Assembly: GCF_019511525.1 (NCBI RefSeq)
Contig: NZ_JAEUAT010000022.1
Coordinates: 42,513-106,512, forward strand
DNA: 64,000 nucleotides
From: Rhizobium cauense
GTDB taxonomy: Bacteria > Pseudomonadota > Alphaproteobacteria > Rhizobiales > Rhizobiaceae
Direction of reading: 5' to 3'
Shown piece after piece: positions 33,211 through 42,233 of the stretch. The stretch's first letter is position 1, and each line of letters starts with the position of its first letter. Both the position numbers and the translations under genes were made by a program. Under the pieces are notes generated by a model. It saw only the letters and a list, made by a program, of their open reading frames with translations, was not told where the DNA came from and did not search any database.

Positions 33211-35397
33211 TCAGACGAGATCGAAACGGTCGGCGTTCATCACCTTGTTCCAGGCCGAGACGAAGTCCTTGACGAACTTCTCCTTCGCATCGGACTGACC
33301 GTAGACTTCGGCGATGGCGCGAAGCTGCGAGTGCGAACCGAAGATCAGGTCGACGCGGGTGCCGGTCCACTTGGCAGTTCCCGTCTTGCGGTCACTCCCC
33401 TGGTAGACGCCCTTCTTGTCGGCAACCGGCGCCCAAACGGTACCCATGTCGAGGAGGTTGACAAAGAAGTCGTTCGTCAACGCCTCGGGCTGGTCGGTGA
33501 AGACGCCGTGTTCAGGCTGGCCGGCCGTCAGCACGCGCAGGCCGCCGACGAGGACCGTCATCTCAGGTGCCGTCAACGTCAGCAGTTGCGCCCGATCGAC
33601 AAGTGCTTCCTCTGCCTTCATGAACTGCAGCTTGCCGGTATTGACATAGTTGCGGAAAGCGTCGGCACGCGGCTCGAGCGGAGCGAAGGACGCGGCATCG
33701 GTCTGCGCCTGGGACGCATCGGTGCGACCAGGCGTGAACGGCACATTGACATTATGCCCACCGGCCTTTGCCGCCTTCTCGACGCCGGCTGCACCGGCAA
33801 GCACGATCAGGTCAGCGAGCGAGATCTTCTTGCCGCCGGTCTGGGCGGCATTGAAGTCCTTCTGGATGCCTTCGAGAACACCGAGAACCTTGGAGAGCTG
33901 CGCCGGCTGGTTGACTTCCCAATCCTTCTGCGGGGCCAGGCGGATGCGCGCGCCATTGGCACCGCCGCGCTTATCGGAACCGCGGAAGGTCGAGGCAGAT
34001 GCCCAGGCCGTGGCGACGAGCTCCTGCACAGTAAGGCCGGTCGCAACGATCTTGTCCTTCAGCTCGGCGATATCCTGGTCATCAACGAGCTTGTGGTCGA
34101 CGGCCGGGACCACGTCCTGCCAGATCAGGTCTTCCTTCGGCACATCCGGGCCGAGGTAACGAGCCTTCGGGCCCATGTCGCGGTGGGTCAGCTTGAACCA
34201 CGCGCGGGCAAAGGCATCGGCGAACTGATCCGGATTTTCCATGAACCGGCGCGAGATCTTCTCGTACACAGGATCGAAACGAAGGGCGAGGTCGGAGGTC
34301 AGCATCTTTGGCCGGTGCTTCTTCGAAGGGTCAAAGGCATCAGGGATCGTAGCGCCGGCGCCCTTTGCAACCCACTGCTTGGCACCAGCCGGACTGGTTT
34401 CAAGTTCGTATTCGTAGCCGAACAGGTTCCAGAAGAAGTTGTTGCTCCACTTGGTCGGGGTCGTCGTCCAGATGACTTCAAGACCGCTGCCGATCGCATC
34501 CTTGCCGACGCCGGTGTTGAACGTGCTCGCCCAGCCGAGGCCCTGCGCTTCGAGTTCACCGCCTTCAGGATCGATACCGACAAAAGACGGGTCACCGGCA
34601 CCATGCGTCTTGCCAAAGGTATGACCACCGGCAATCAGCGCGACGGTTTCTTCGTCGTTCATCGCCATGCGGGCGAAGGTATCACGGATGTCGCGAGCAG
34701 AGGCGAGCGGATCCGGATTGCCGTTCGGGCCTTCCGGGTTCACATAGATGAGGCCCATCTGGACGGCACCCAGCGGTTCGGCAAGTTCGCGTTCGCCGCT
34801 GTAGCGCTCGTCGCCGAGCCAGCTGCCTTCCGGACCCCAATAGAGTTCTTCCGGCTCCCAAACGTCGGCGCGACCGCCAGCGAAACCAAAAGTCTTGAAG
34901 CCCATGGACTCCAACGCGACGTTGCCGGTGAGGATGAGAAGGTCAGCCCAGGAAATCTGGTTGCCGTATTTCTGCTTGATCGGCCACAGGAGGCGTCGAG
35001 CCTTGTCAAGGTTGACGTTGTCAGGCCAGCTGTTGAGCGGAGCGAAACGCTGCTGGCCCTGGCCCGCACCACCGCGACCGTCGGTGATGCGATAGGTGCC
35101 TGCACTGTGCCAAGCCATGCGGATGAACAGGCCACCGTAGTGACCGAAGTCCGCCGGCCACCAGTCCTGGGAATCAGTCATCAGGGCATGAAGATCTTTC
35201 TTCAAAGCGTCGAGATCGAGCTTCTTGAATTCCTCGGCATAGTCGAAAGCCTTGCCCATCGGATCGGCCAGACCGGAATGCTGGTGGAGAACCTGAACGT
35301 CGAGCTGGTTCGGCCACCAGTCGCGGTTGGATCGACCGCGTGGCGTGTTGCCATGCGGGACGGGACATTTACCGGCGCTGTCGGGTTTCTGGTCCAT
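33211..35397 (-). CDS. katG: Bifunctional catalase-peroxidase KatG
   Basis: Haem enzyme that removes hydrogen peroxide and organic peroxides. 728 residues. The N-terminal active domain shows distal Arg-Trp-His in FIRMAWHSAGTYR, the Tyr of the Met-Tyr-Trp adduct in MGLIYVNPEGPNG, and proximal His in IAGGHTFGKTHGAGD. The C-terminal half is the degenerate duplicate usual for the family. The start follows GAGGAGATAGTC; an upstream in-frame ATG at 35454 is less likely. No oxyR gene is adjacent, so regulation is by a distant factor if OxyR is used. Confidence 0.96.
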   Translation of the reverse strand: MDQKPDSAGKCPVPHGNTPRGRSNRDWWPNQLDVQVLHQHSGLADPMGKAFDYAEEFKKLDLDALKKDLHALMTDSQDWWPADFGHYGGLFIRMAWHSAGTYRITDGRGGAGQGQQRFAPLNSWPDNVNLDKARRLLWPIKQKYGNQISWADLLILTGNVALESMGFKTFGFAGGRADVWEPEELYWGPEGSWLGDERYSGERELAEPLGAVQMGLIYVNPEGPNGNPDPLASARDIRDTFARMAMNDEETVALIAGGHTFGKTHGAGDPSFVGIDPEGGELEAQGLGWASTFNTGVGKDAIGSGLEVIWTTTPTKWSNNFFWNLFGYEYELETSPAGAKQWVAKGAGATIPDAFDPSKKHRPKMLTSDLALRFDPVYEKISRRFMENPDQFADAFARAWFKLTHRDMGPKARYLGPDVPKEDLIWQDVVPAVDHKLVDDQDIAELKDKIVATGLTVQELVATAWASASTFRGSDKRGGANGARIRLAPQKDWEVNQPAQLSKVLGVLEGIQKDFNAAQTGGKKISLADLIVLAGAAGVEKAAKAGGHNVNVPFTPGRTDASQAQTDAASFAPLEPRADAFRNYVNTGKLQFMKAEEALVDRAQLLTLTAPEMTVLVGGLRVLTAGQPEHGVFTDQPEALTNDFFVNLLDMGTVWAPVADKKGVYQGSDRKTGTAKWTGTRVDLIFGSHSQLRAIAEVYGQSDAKEKFVKDFVSAWNKVMNADRFDLV

Positions 35398-35664
35398 GAC
35401 TATCTCCTCGTTTTGCTTGTTGCTTCTACCGTAGAAGGGATTGAACGAGCGCATTCCCCGCCTCCCGCTTCAAGTTGGTCGGCGCGCCTCGTGCATCTCT
35501 CTTTAATAGCGGAAGCATCCCATAATTTTAAGTTGGATTTACTGATCGCTTCGATAGGATAATCCTATTGGACACCCATACAGAAGACTGGGGCGCTGCA
35601 GGAAGCGTCTACATACAGCGCCTCAGACCGGTCGCGGATGCGGACTACGGCTTGGGGCCGTCGA

Positions 35665-36654
35665 TCAGAAGTCCCAATCCTCATCCTCGGTCGCGACAGC
35701 CTTGCCGATCACGTAGGACGAACCGGAACCCGAGAAGAAGTCGTGGTTCTCGTCAGCATTCGGAGATAGCGCGGAAAGGATTGCGGGATTGACCCTGCAA
35801 GCCTCGGGCGGAAACAGCGCCTCGTATCCGAGGTTCATCAGCGCCTTGTTGGCGTTGTAATGCAGAAACTTCTTGACGTCCTCGGTCAGCCCGACGCCGT
35901 CATAGAGCGCTTCGGTATACTTCGCCTCGTTGTCGTACAGTTCCATGATCAGATCGAAGGCGAAGTCCTTGGTCTCCTGGCGCTTGGCCTCCGGCAACCG
36001 CTCGACGGCTCGCTGGAACTTGTAGCCGATGTAATAGCCATGCACGGCCTCATCGCGGATGATCAAGCGGATCATGTCGGCGGTGTTGGTCAGCTTCGCC
36101 CGGCTCGACCAATACATCGGCAGATAGAAGCCGGAATAGAACAGGAAGCTTTCCAGGAAGACGCTGGCGACCTTCTTCTTCAAGGGATCGCCGGAAGCGT
36201 ACTGCACCATGATCAGCGCCGACTTCCGCTGCAGGAATTCGTTCTCCTCCGACCAGCGGTAAGCATCGTCGACATCGGGTGTGGAGCACAGTGTCGAGAA
36301 GATCGACGAGTACGAACGCGCGTGCACCGCTTCCATGAACGAGATGTTGGAGAGCACCGCTTCCTCATGCGGCGTCGCGGCATCCGCCATCAGCTTCACC
36401 GAGCCGACACCGTTCTGGATCGTGTCTAGCAGCGTCAGTCCGGTGAAGACCCTGATCGTCAGCTGCTGTTCTTCCGACTTCAGCGTCGCCCAGGAGGGAA
36501 TGTCGTTCGACAGCGGCACTTTCTCGGGCAGCCAGAAGTTTCCGGTGAGGCGGTTCCAGACCTCGAGATCCTTGTCGTCCTCGATGCGGTTCCAGTTGAT
36601 GGCGCGCACGGCGGCGGCAGCCTTCGGGGCTTTGGTCTTAACTTGAATGTTCAT
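35665..36654 (-). CDS. nrdF: Ribonucleotide reductase class Ib, beta subunit
   Basis: A 329-residue small subunit carrying the di-metal (Mn or Fe) and tyrosyl radical. Metal ligands are seen in the ExxH pairs FMEAVHARSYS and RDEAVHGYYIG, plus EEAVLSNISF. It has the usual C-terminal tail for docking to NrdE (TEDEDWDF). Last gene of nrdHIEF, 16 bp after nrdE. The reductase supplies dNTPs under aerobic conditions and needs no cobalamin. Confidence 0.95.
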   Translation of the reverse strand: MNIQVKTKAPKAAAAVRAINWNRIEDDKDLEVWNRLTGNFWLPEKVPLSNDIPSWATLKSEEQQLTIRVFTGLTLLDTIQNGVGSVKLMADAATPHEEAVLSNISFMEAVHARSYSSIFSTLCSTPDVDDAYRWSEENEFLQRKSALIMVQYASGDPLKKKVASVFLESFLFYSGFYLPMYWSSRAKLTNTADMIRLIIRDEAVHGYYIGYKFQRAVERLPEAKRQETKDFAFDLIMELYDNEAKYTEALYDGVGLTEDVKKFLHYNANKALMNLGYEALFPPEACRVNPAILSALSPNADENHDFFSGSGSSYVIGKAVATEDEDWDF

Positions 36655-36670
36655 CTTGGTTCACCTGGGA

Positions 36671-38812
36671 TCAGAGGGCGCAGGAGACGCAGCCCTGCAC
36701 CTCGGTGCCGGTCAGCGCCATCTGGCGAAGGCGGATGTAGTAGATGGTCTTGATGCCCTTCTTCCAGGCGTAGATCTGCGCCTTGTTGATATCGCGCGTC
36801 GTCGCGGTATCGCGGAAGAACAACGTCAGCGACAGGCCTTGGTCGACATGCTGGGTGGCCGCCGCATAGGTGTCGATGATCTTCTCCGGCCCGATCTCGT
36901 AGGCATCCTGGTAATAGTCGAGATTGTCGTTGGTCATGAAGGCGGCCGGATAGTAGACGCGGCCAATCTTGCCTTCCTTGCGGATCTCGATCTTCGAAAC
37001 GATCGGGTGGATCGAGGAGGTCGAGTGGTTGATGTAGGAGATCGACCCTGTCGGCGGCACGGCCTGCAGATTCTGGTTATAGAGCCCGCCTTCCATCACG
37101 GCCTTCTTCAGCTCCAGCCAGTCTTCCTGCGTCGGGATATGGATGCCCGCCGTTTCGAACAGTTCGGCCACGCGCGCGGTCGCGGGCTTCCATTCCTTCT
37201 CGGTGTATTTGTCGAAATATTCGCCTGATGCGTATTTCGAGTTCTCGAAGCCCTTGAAGGTCTGCGCCCGCTCGACGGCCAGGCGGTTCGAGGCACGGAT
37301 GGCGTGATAGGTCACGGTGTAGAAGTACATGTTGGTGAAATCGACACCCTCTTCGGAGCCATAGTGGATCCGCTCGCGGGCGAGATAGCCATGCAGGTTC
37401 ATCTGGCCGAGCCCGATCGCGTGGCTGTCGGCATTGCCCTTGGCCACGGATGGGACCGAGGTGATGTTGCTCATGTCGGAAACCGCCGTCAGCGCTCGGA
37501 TCGAGGTCTCGATGGTCTTGCCGAAATCGGACGAGTCCATCGCGGCCGCGATGTTCAGCGAGCCGAGATTGCAGGAAATGTCCTTCCCCATGTGGTCGTA
37601 GGAAAGATCAGCGCCATAGGTGCTGGCGTCGCTGACCTGCAGAATTTCCGAGCAGAGGTTGCTCATGGTGATGCGCCCGGCGATCGGGTTCGCCTTGTTC
37701 ACCGTGTCCTCGAACATGATGTAGGGGTAGCCACTCTCGAACTGGATCTCGGCAATCACCTGGAAGAAGTCACGAGCCTTGATCTTCTTCTTCTTGATGC
37801 GGCTGTCGGCTACCATTTCGCGGTATTTCTCGGTGACCGAGATCTCGCTGAAGGCAACGCCGTAAACGCGCTCCACGTCATACGGCGAGAACAGGTACAT
37901 GTCCTCATTGTTCTTGGCGAGTTCGAAGGTGATGTCAGGAACAACGACACCGAGCGACAGAGTCTTGATACGGATCTTCTCGTCGGCATTCTCGCGCTTG
38001 GTGTCGAGGAAGCGCATGATGTCGGGGTGGTGGGCGTTCAGATAGACCGCGCCCGCACCCTGCCGGGCGCCGAGCTGGTTGGCGTAAGAGAACGAATCCT
38101 CAAGGAGCTTCATGACCGGGATCACGCCCGATGACTGGTTCTCGATCTGCTTGATCGGTGCTCCTGCCTCGCGCAGATTGGTCAGCGACAGCGCCACCCC
38201 GCCACCGCGCTTGGAGAGCTGCAGCGCCGAATTGATGCCGCGGGCGATACTCTCCATGTTGTCCTCGATCCTGAGCAGGAAGCAGGACACGAGTTCGCCG
38301 CGCTGCTTCTTGCCAGCATTGAGGAAGGTCGGCGTCGCCGGTTGAAAGCGGCCCGAGATGATCTCGTCGACCATATCGCGGGCGAGCCCTTCGTTGCCCT
38401 GCGCCAGGCTCAGCGCCACCATGCAGATACGGTCTTCGTAGCGCTCGAGGTAGCGCTTTCCGTCGAAAGTCTTCAGCGTGTAGCTGGTGTAATATTTGAA
38501 GGCACCGAGAAAGGTCGGGAAGCGGAACTTCTTGTCATAGGCGTGGTCGAACAGGTCGCGGACGAAGTTGAACGAATATTGGTCCAGCACCTCCTGCTCG
38601 TAGTAGCCCTCGGTGACGAGGTAATCGAGCTTCTCCCTGAGATTGTGGAAGAAGACGGTGTTCTGATTGACGTGCTGCAGGAAATACTGCTTGGCCGCCT
38701 GCCGATCCTTGTCGAGCTGAATCCTTCCGTCCTCGTCATAGAGGTTCAGCATCGCGTTCAGCGCGTGGTAGTCGAGCGTTGCGTCCGCCACCTTCGTATC
38801 CGTCGCCTTCAC
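36671..38812 (-). CDS. nrdE: Ribonucleotide reductase class Ib, alpha subunit
   Basis: The 713-residue catalytic subunit. Active-site signatures include SCFLLRIEDNMESIARGI, CNLGSLNIAAAM and PPTGSISYINHSTSSIHP; the C-terminal redox pair is CVSCAL, reduced by NrdH. The N-terminal allosteric ATP cone is missing, as in class Ib. I take the GTG that overlaps the nrdI stop (GTGA), giving KATDTKVADATLDYHALN as the N-terminus; a longer frame to 38923 would run through nrdI. Confidence 0.95.
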   Translation of the reverse strand: MKATDTKVADATLDYHALNAMLNLYDEDGRIQLDKDRQAAKQYFLQHVNQNTVFFHNLREKLDYLVTEGYYEQEVLDQYSFNFVRDLFDHAYDKKFRFPTFLGAFKYYTSYTLKTFDGKRYLERYEDRICMVALSLAQGNEGLARDMVDEIISGRFQPATPTFLNAGKKQRGELVSCFLLRIEDNMESIARGINSALQLSKRGGGVALSLTNLREAGAPIKQIENQSSGVIPVMKLLEDSFSYANQLGARQGAGAVYLNAHHPDIMRFLDTKRENADEKIRIKTLSLGVVVPDITFELAKNNEDMYLFSPYDVERVYGVAFSEISVTEKYREMVADSRIKKKKIKARDFFQVIAEIQFESGYPYIMFEDTVNKANPIAGRITMSNLCSEILQVSDASTYGADLSYDHMGKDISCNLGSLNIAAAMDSSDFGKTIETSIRALTAVSDMSNITSVPSVAKGNADSHAIGLGQMNLHGYLARERIHYGSEEGVDFTNMYFYTVTYHAIRASNRLAVERAQTFKGFENSKYASGEYFDKYTEKEWKPATARVAELFETAGIHIPTQEDWLELKKAVMEGGLYNQNLQAVPPTGSISYINHSTSSIHPIVSKIEIRKEGKIGRVYYPAAFMTNDNLDYYQDAYEIGPEKIIDTYAAATQHVDQGLSLTLFFRDTATTRDINKAQIYAWKKGIKTIYYIRLRQMALTGTEVQGCVSCAL

Positions 38813-39219
38813 AGGGCGTTCGAGAACTGCCGTGTCCAAAATCTTTCCAATCCGTGTTTGACGTTGGTGACATCCTCGGCAGTACCCAGAAGCTCGAACC
38901 TGTAGAGGTAAGGCACCTGGCACTTCTTCGCGATGATGTCGCCGGCAAGCCCGTAGGTCTCGCCGAAGTTGCTGTTGCCCGCGGCAATCACGCCGCGGAG
39001 GTTCGAACGGTTGTCCGCATCATTGAGGAAACGGATTACCTGCTTGGGCACGGCCCCCTTGCCGCCCTCGCCGCTGTATGTCGGGACAACGAGCACATAG
39101 GGTGAGCGCACTTCGATGGTCTCGCCAGTGATGGGGATGCGCCGGGCCGGAAGGCCGAGCTTTTCGACGAAGCGATGGGTGTTTTCCGATCGGCTCGAAA
39201 AATAGATCACTTCACCCAT
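38809..39219 (-). CDS. nrdI: Flavodoxin-like NrdI
   Basis: A 136-residue flavoprotein that delivers superoxide or peroxide to assemble the Mn(III)2-tyrosyl radical cofactor of NrdF. It begins GEVIYFSSRSENTHRFVEKLG, with the FMN-binding SSRSENT loop, and contains PTYSGEGGKGAVP and AAGNSNFGETYGLAG. A GTG at 39231, directly after the nrdH stop, is an alternative start. Overlaps nrdE by four bases. Confidence 0.93.
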   Translation of the reverse strand: MGEVIYFSSRSENTHRFVEKLGLPARRIPITGETIEVRSPYVLVVPTYSGEGGKGAVPKQVIRFLNDADNRSNLRGVIAAGNSNFGETYGLAGDIIAKKCQVPYLYRFELLGTAEDVTNVKHGLERFWTRQFSNAL

Positions 39220-39231
39220 CGCCGTAGCCAC

Positions 39232-39453
39232 TCAGGCGAGCGCGCTGATCATGTCGGGACGGAAGCCCGCCCAATGCTGTTCTCCGGCGATGACGACGGG
39301 AACCTGGCGATAGCCGAGCCCCTGCAGCAGTTCGTATGCCGCGGCATCCGCAGAAATGTCGATGACAGTATAGTCGATACCCTGGCGGTCGAGGGCGCGC
39401 GTAGTCGCTGTGCACTGGACACAGGCGGGTTTGCTGTAGACGGTAATATTCAC
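39232..39453 (-). CDS. nrdH: Glutaredoxin-like NrdH redoxin
   Basis: A 73-residue electron donor for NrdEF, with the sequence of a glutaredoxin but usually reduced by thioredoxin reductase. Active site SKPACVQC (C-V-Q-C), C-terminal QVPVVIAGEQHWAGFRPD, as in all NrdH. The start is GTG, preceded by GAGGATC. It is the first gene of the operon, about 260 bases after the cobalamin riboswitch. Confidence 0.93.
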   Translation of the reverse strand: MNITVYSKPACVQCTATTRALDRQGIDYTVIDISADAAAYELLQGLGYRQVPVVIAGEQHWAGFRPDMISALA

Positions 39454-39492
39454 GAAAAGATCCTCGTGGTTCGATAGGGCATAAAGGATCGT

Positions 39493-39514
39493 CCGGACAT
39501 CTGCCGATGTCCGG
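39493..39514 (-). promoter_or_regulatory. Perfect 9-bp hairpin in the nrd leader
   Basis: CCGGACATC-TGCC-GATGTCCGG lies about 40 bases upstream of the nrdH start. Neither side has a T-run, so it may be part of the riboswitch expression platform, or an RNA stability element, rather than a terminator. Confidence 0.5.
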
Positions 39515-39716
39515 GAACAGAAATTCAAAAAGATGACAGCCGTTGGCGATTGCCGGACGCTAGCTGCCCGTCATTCGCGCGGATATGGATAAATACTCAA
39601 GGACATAGACTTCACCCCGAAGTGGTTCATACGGGGCATCAGAGGAAGCGAAGCGCATCATGCACACATCGCATCACTCGCCATCGGACACCCCGCCCGT
39701 GGACGTTTTGGTCTGA

Positions 39717-39905
39717 GGCAGGTCTCCTGGCTTGCAGGTCATAGCTCCCGTCCTCGCCTTCCCGAAATCGAGAGATTTCAGTGGCTTTGTCGAACGAGCG
39801 CTCGCCGCTTACAGTTGCGGGGGCAGCTCCGGCATTGCTTTGCCCATCATCGGCAGCGCGCACCGTATTCCCGTCTTAGCTTCCAATCCTTGCGAATCGA
39901 AAGAA
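39717..39905 (-). promoter_or_regulatory. Cobalamin riboswitch upstream of nrdHIEF
   Basis: Read on the minus strand it contains GGGAATACGGTGCG, GAGCTGCCCCCGCAACTGTA (B12-box arm), AAAGCCACTGAAATCTC with CGGGAAGGCGAGG, and the terminal AAGCCAGGAGACCTGCC. This is a full AdoCbl riboswitch core. Bound coenzyme B12 should switch off the B12-independent ribonucleotide reductase, leaving synthesis of dNTPs to a B12-dependent class II enzyme (NrdJ) encoded elsewhere, as known for other bacteria that have both. Confidence 0.93.
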
Positions 39906-39911
39906 CCTCGA

Positions 39912-39948
39912 ACACTAGATATAGTATCGATGGTTAAATTCTGGTCAA
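39912..39948 (-). promoter_or_regulatory. nrd promoter with candidate NrdR box
   Basis: On the minus strand TTGACC (39948-39943) and TACTAT (39926-39921) are spaced by 16 bases. The plus-strand sequence ACACTAGATATAGTAT (39912-39927) matches the NrdR consensus ACACWATATATWGTGT at 14 of 16 positions and covers the -10 element. NrdR-type boxes usually come in pairs; I do not see a second one at the usual spacing. Confidence 0.6.
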
Positions 39949-40034
39949 TGGCTAGATTCGAGTTTACAGCAGTTTCATGACCCAGACGCCTGATGCTGAA
40001 GCTCGGTCGAGTTGCGGCGTTGAGACAGGCGGCA

Positions 40035-41249
40035 TCACAACAACAGGAGTTTCTTCAGAACGGAAAATACTTCCTTGTAGGGCAATTTGGTTACGCCAAC
40101 GACGGCAAACGGGAGAAGTGCCGCAGCGGCGACCGGCAAGGCAGCAGATCGACTAACCAGCACGGAAGAGAGCTTGCGGGTGATCTCGAATTGCTTGCTG
40201 ACATCGACCGTGCCAACGGATTCGGTTTCCTCATTGCCGTTGGTTGCCATGATGTTGGAGCCGATCGCCTTGCGCTCTGCGGCCCGCTGAAAAGAAGTCG
40301 CTTGCGCGCCCAAGGCCAGCAGCGTCTGCTCCTTGAGCGTTGCCAGCGGCTTGGAAAAGGCCGCCAGCGGGTATGCGAACAGACCGATAACGACGATGAG
40401 CCAACCCGCCAAAATGCTTGAGAAGGCCGCAACAGTCAGCGTCTCGAGAAAGAGGTGCTTGGTGAGGACCGCAGCCATCACCGAACTGACGCCGAACACA
40501 AACAACATGTAGGCGTTGGGGTAATCAGCGAGAAACGACAGTCCACCCTTGCCGTCCGGATGCGTCGACACGAGGCGTAGCTTGAGGCCAGCGATGGTTC
40601 GAAGCAGCCGCGCCCAGACGAGGTGACGCCATAGGCCGCGTAACAGCAGGAAAACCACCAATGGCGTGCTGACGAGCAACGACCACCAGCCTGCGAGGGT
40701 CAAACCCGGTTGCTCGCCAACGCCTTTCACAGCCCACTGAGAAACTTGAGATGGATCGAGACTGGCAAAGGTGACGATCGACACGAGCAGACAGACAGCG
40801 AGGCAACCGATTTCGACCACACGCGAATCCCGCTGCCTCACAGCCCTGCTCAATGCCGTCGCTGCCGCCGGCCACGAGTCCGGATCGATAAGCGGTGCTC
40901 GAACGAATTGCTGTAGCTTGATGCGCAGTCCGCGTTCGACCTGCTGTTCCGCCAGAACGAAAGCGCCGACCGCGACCAGGAACTTCGCCCAGGCTCCGGG
41001 ATCGGATAAAAACGAACCGTACCCACGTGAAAGACCAGAAAGGATCAGGGGCACCCCCCAGGCAAGCCCGACGAAGAGCAGCGCGCGCTTGCCGACATTG
41101 AGCGATCCGTCGCTGAGCAGCTTCAGACGTCTTTGAAACTCAAAGAACGGGCCGCCGTGAGACGCCAGAAACTCAAGTGAGGGAACGCGCATCCCATCTT
41201 CCTCATGTTTCGATGGCGTTTCGCTCGCTTCGGGTTCCATCGATGTCAT
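40035..41249 (-). CDS. Polytopic membrane protein, unknown function
   Basis: A 404-residue protein with five or six transmembrane segments: VGKRALLFVGLAWGVPLIL (about 50-70), IGCLAVCLLVSIVTFASL, LAGWWSLLVSTPLVVFLLL, NAYMLFVFGVSSVMAAVL, and ILAGWLIVVIGLFAYPL, plus a C-terminal hydrophobic segment (about 375-395). The loops carry conserved-looking charged stretches (RQRDSRVVEIG). The start follows the DUF2950 stop by only 7 bp, so it is the third gene of the DUF3300-DUF2950 operon. No named family. Confidence 0.75.
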   Translation of the reverse strand: MTSMEPEASETPSKHEEDGMRVPSLEFLASHGGPFFEFQRRLKLLSDGSLNVGKRALLFVGLAWGVPLILSGLSRGYGSFLSDPGAWAKFLVAVGAFVLAEQQVERGLRIKLQQFVRAPLIDPDSWPAAATALSRAVRQRDSRVVEIGCLAVCLLVSIVTFASLDPSQVSQWAVKGVGEQPGLTLAGWWSLLVSTPLVVFLLLRGLWRHLVWARLLRTIAGLKLRLVSTHPDGKGGLSFLADYPNAYMLFVFGVSSVMAAVLTKHLFLETLTVAAFSSILAGWLIVVIGLFAYPLAAFSKPLATLKEQTLLALGAQATSFQRAAERKAIGSNIMATNGNEETESVGTVDVSKQFEITRKLSSVLVSRSAALPVAAAALLPFAVVGVTKLPYKEVFSVLKKLLLL

Positions 41250-41256
41250 CTTGCCG

Positions 41257-42210
41257 TCAATCCTCGGTGATCTCCCAGTTGTCGTTCGGATTGAACTGCC
41301 TGATTTCGGGTGCCAGCCTATCCGTATCCTCACCGAGATCGGCCTGATAGACGGTGCCGTTCCGGTTGACGACGAATGTGTGGACGCCCGTCTCTCCATA
41401 TTTCACCGGCCACGCGACGAGCGCGAAGCCCGCGATCATGTTGCCATTGATCACGTAATCATAGGCCCCTCCGGCGATGTTGCCGCCCTGACGGGTAAGG
41501 ATCTTGAAGCGATAGCCGAAGTATCCCTCGTTCTCCTTGGCCTTTCCGAGCTCGGTCTGATCGATATCGCCCGCCGGGCTGGCGCCATCCCCCTGATCCT
41601 CGGGCCAATAGAGCCCATCGGTTTTGCCGGGAGTGCTGATCAGTTTCTGCGCATATTCCAGGACCCCATCGCCATCATGGTCGGCGTCGGCATAGTCTTC
41701 CTGGGCGTCGACATAGGCCCGGCCGGTGGCAATCGCTTCAAGCTCGTTCTCGCCGATCCGACGGTTGACGATTTCCTCGATGCCTGCCTTGGTATCGAAG
41801 GCCCATTTTCCGTTTTCCGCCTTCGCCAGCGGGAACGGCAGCGGCCAGAGTTCATCGCCGATCTCAACGATTTTTCTCTCGCCGCTGTCCTCAAGGACAA
41901 GTTTTCTGGCAGCGCCATCCTTGATCTTCGCGAAGGTGTCGGTCGCGCCTTCGCTCGTCTTCAGCTTCGCAGCGTCAAGACCCAGCAGCCCGGCAACTTT
42001 ATCGAAATCGCCCGCTGCGAGCGCGTTCTTCAAAACTGACAGGGCTTTGTCGGGATCATCGAACTGCGGCGGCGATGCCGTGGCCATGAACTGGTCAAGT
42101 CCGTCGTCGCTGTCGCTTTGCGCAAAGGCACCGAGCGGCGCAAGCGTTGCGCCCAGGAATATCAGCCCGAAGGCGGAGCAAAGAAGCATGCGCGGATAGT
42201 TGGCAATCAT
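41257..42210 (-). CDS. DUF2950 family secreted protein
   Basis: A 317-residue protein with a Sec signal (about 1-30, LLCSAFGLIFLGATLAPLGAFA) and the DUF2950 core: DDPDKALSVLKNALAAGD, GDELWPLPFPLAKAENGKW, EGYFGYRFKILTRQG and the final AWPVKYGETGVHTFVVNRNG. The start is set by GAGGAAAA. It lies between a DUF3300 gene (23 bp upstream) and a membrane-protein gene (7 bp downstream). DUF3300-DUF2950 pairs recur in proteobacteria; their role is unknown, presumably in the envelope. Confidence 0.88.
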   Translation of the reverse strand: MIANYPRMLLCSAFGLIFLGATLAPLGAFAQSDSDDGLDQFMATASPPQFDDPDKALSVLKNALAAGDFDKVAGLLGLDAAKLKTSEGATDTFAKIKDGAARKLVLEDSGERKIVEIGDELWPLPFPLAKAENGKWAFDTKAGIEEIVNRRIGENELEAIATGRAYVDAQEDYADADHDGDGVLEYAQKLISTPGKTDGLYWPEDQGDGASPAGDIDQTELGKAKENEGYFGYRFKILTRQGGNIAGGAYDYVINGNMIAGFALVAWPVKYGETGVHTFVVNRNGTVYQADLGEDTDRLAPEIRQFNPNDNWEITED

Positions 42211-42233
42211 TGCATTTTCCTCTTCGTTCCCAA

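Larger units (their letters stand above)
39454..40034. other. Leader and promoter region of nrdHIEF
   Basis: No protein gene. In transcription order (minus strand): promoter with NrdR-like box, cobalamin riboswitch, about 200 bases of expression platform including a perfect hairpin, then nrdH. The part from 39950 to 40034 is the tail end behind the neighbouring membrane-protein gene and shows nothing else. Confidence 0.6.

Noticed and set aside
33148..35562. An 804-codon open frame on the plus strand opposite katG
   Set aside because: It is the mirror of a long GC-rich gene; katG on the minus strand has full catalytic motifs, and the antisense product is low-complexity Arg/Val/Gly-rich with no recognisable domain.
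37304..38905. Long plus-strand frames opposite nrdE
   Set aside because: They mirror the codon structure of nrdE and show no domains or ribosome sites; nrdE is certain.
39940..39975. Second NrdR box upstream of the first
   Set aside because: At the usual spacing of about 31 bp the sequence matches the consensus at too few positions.
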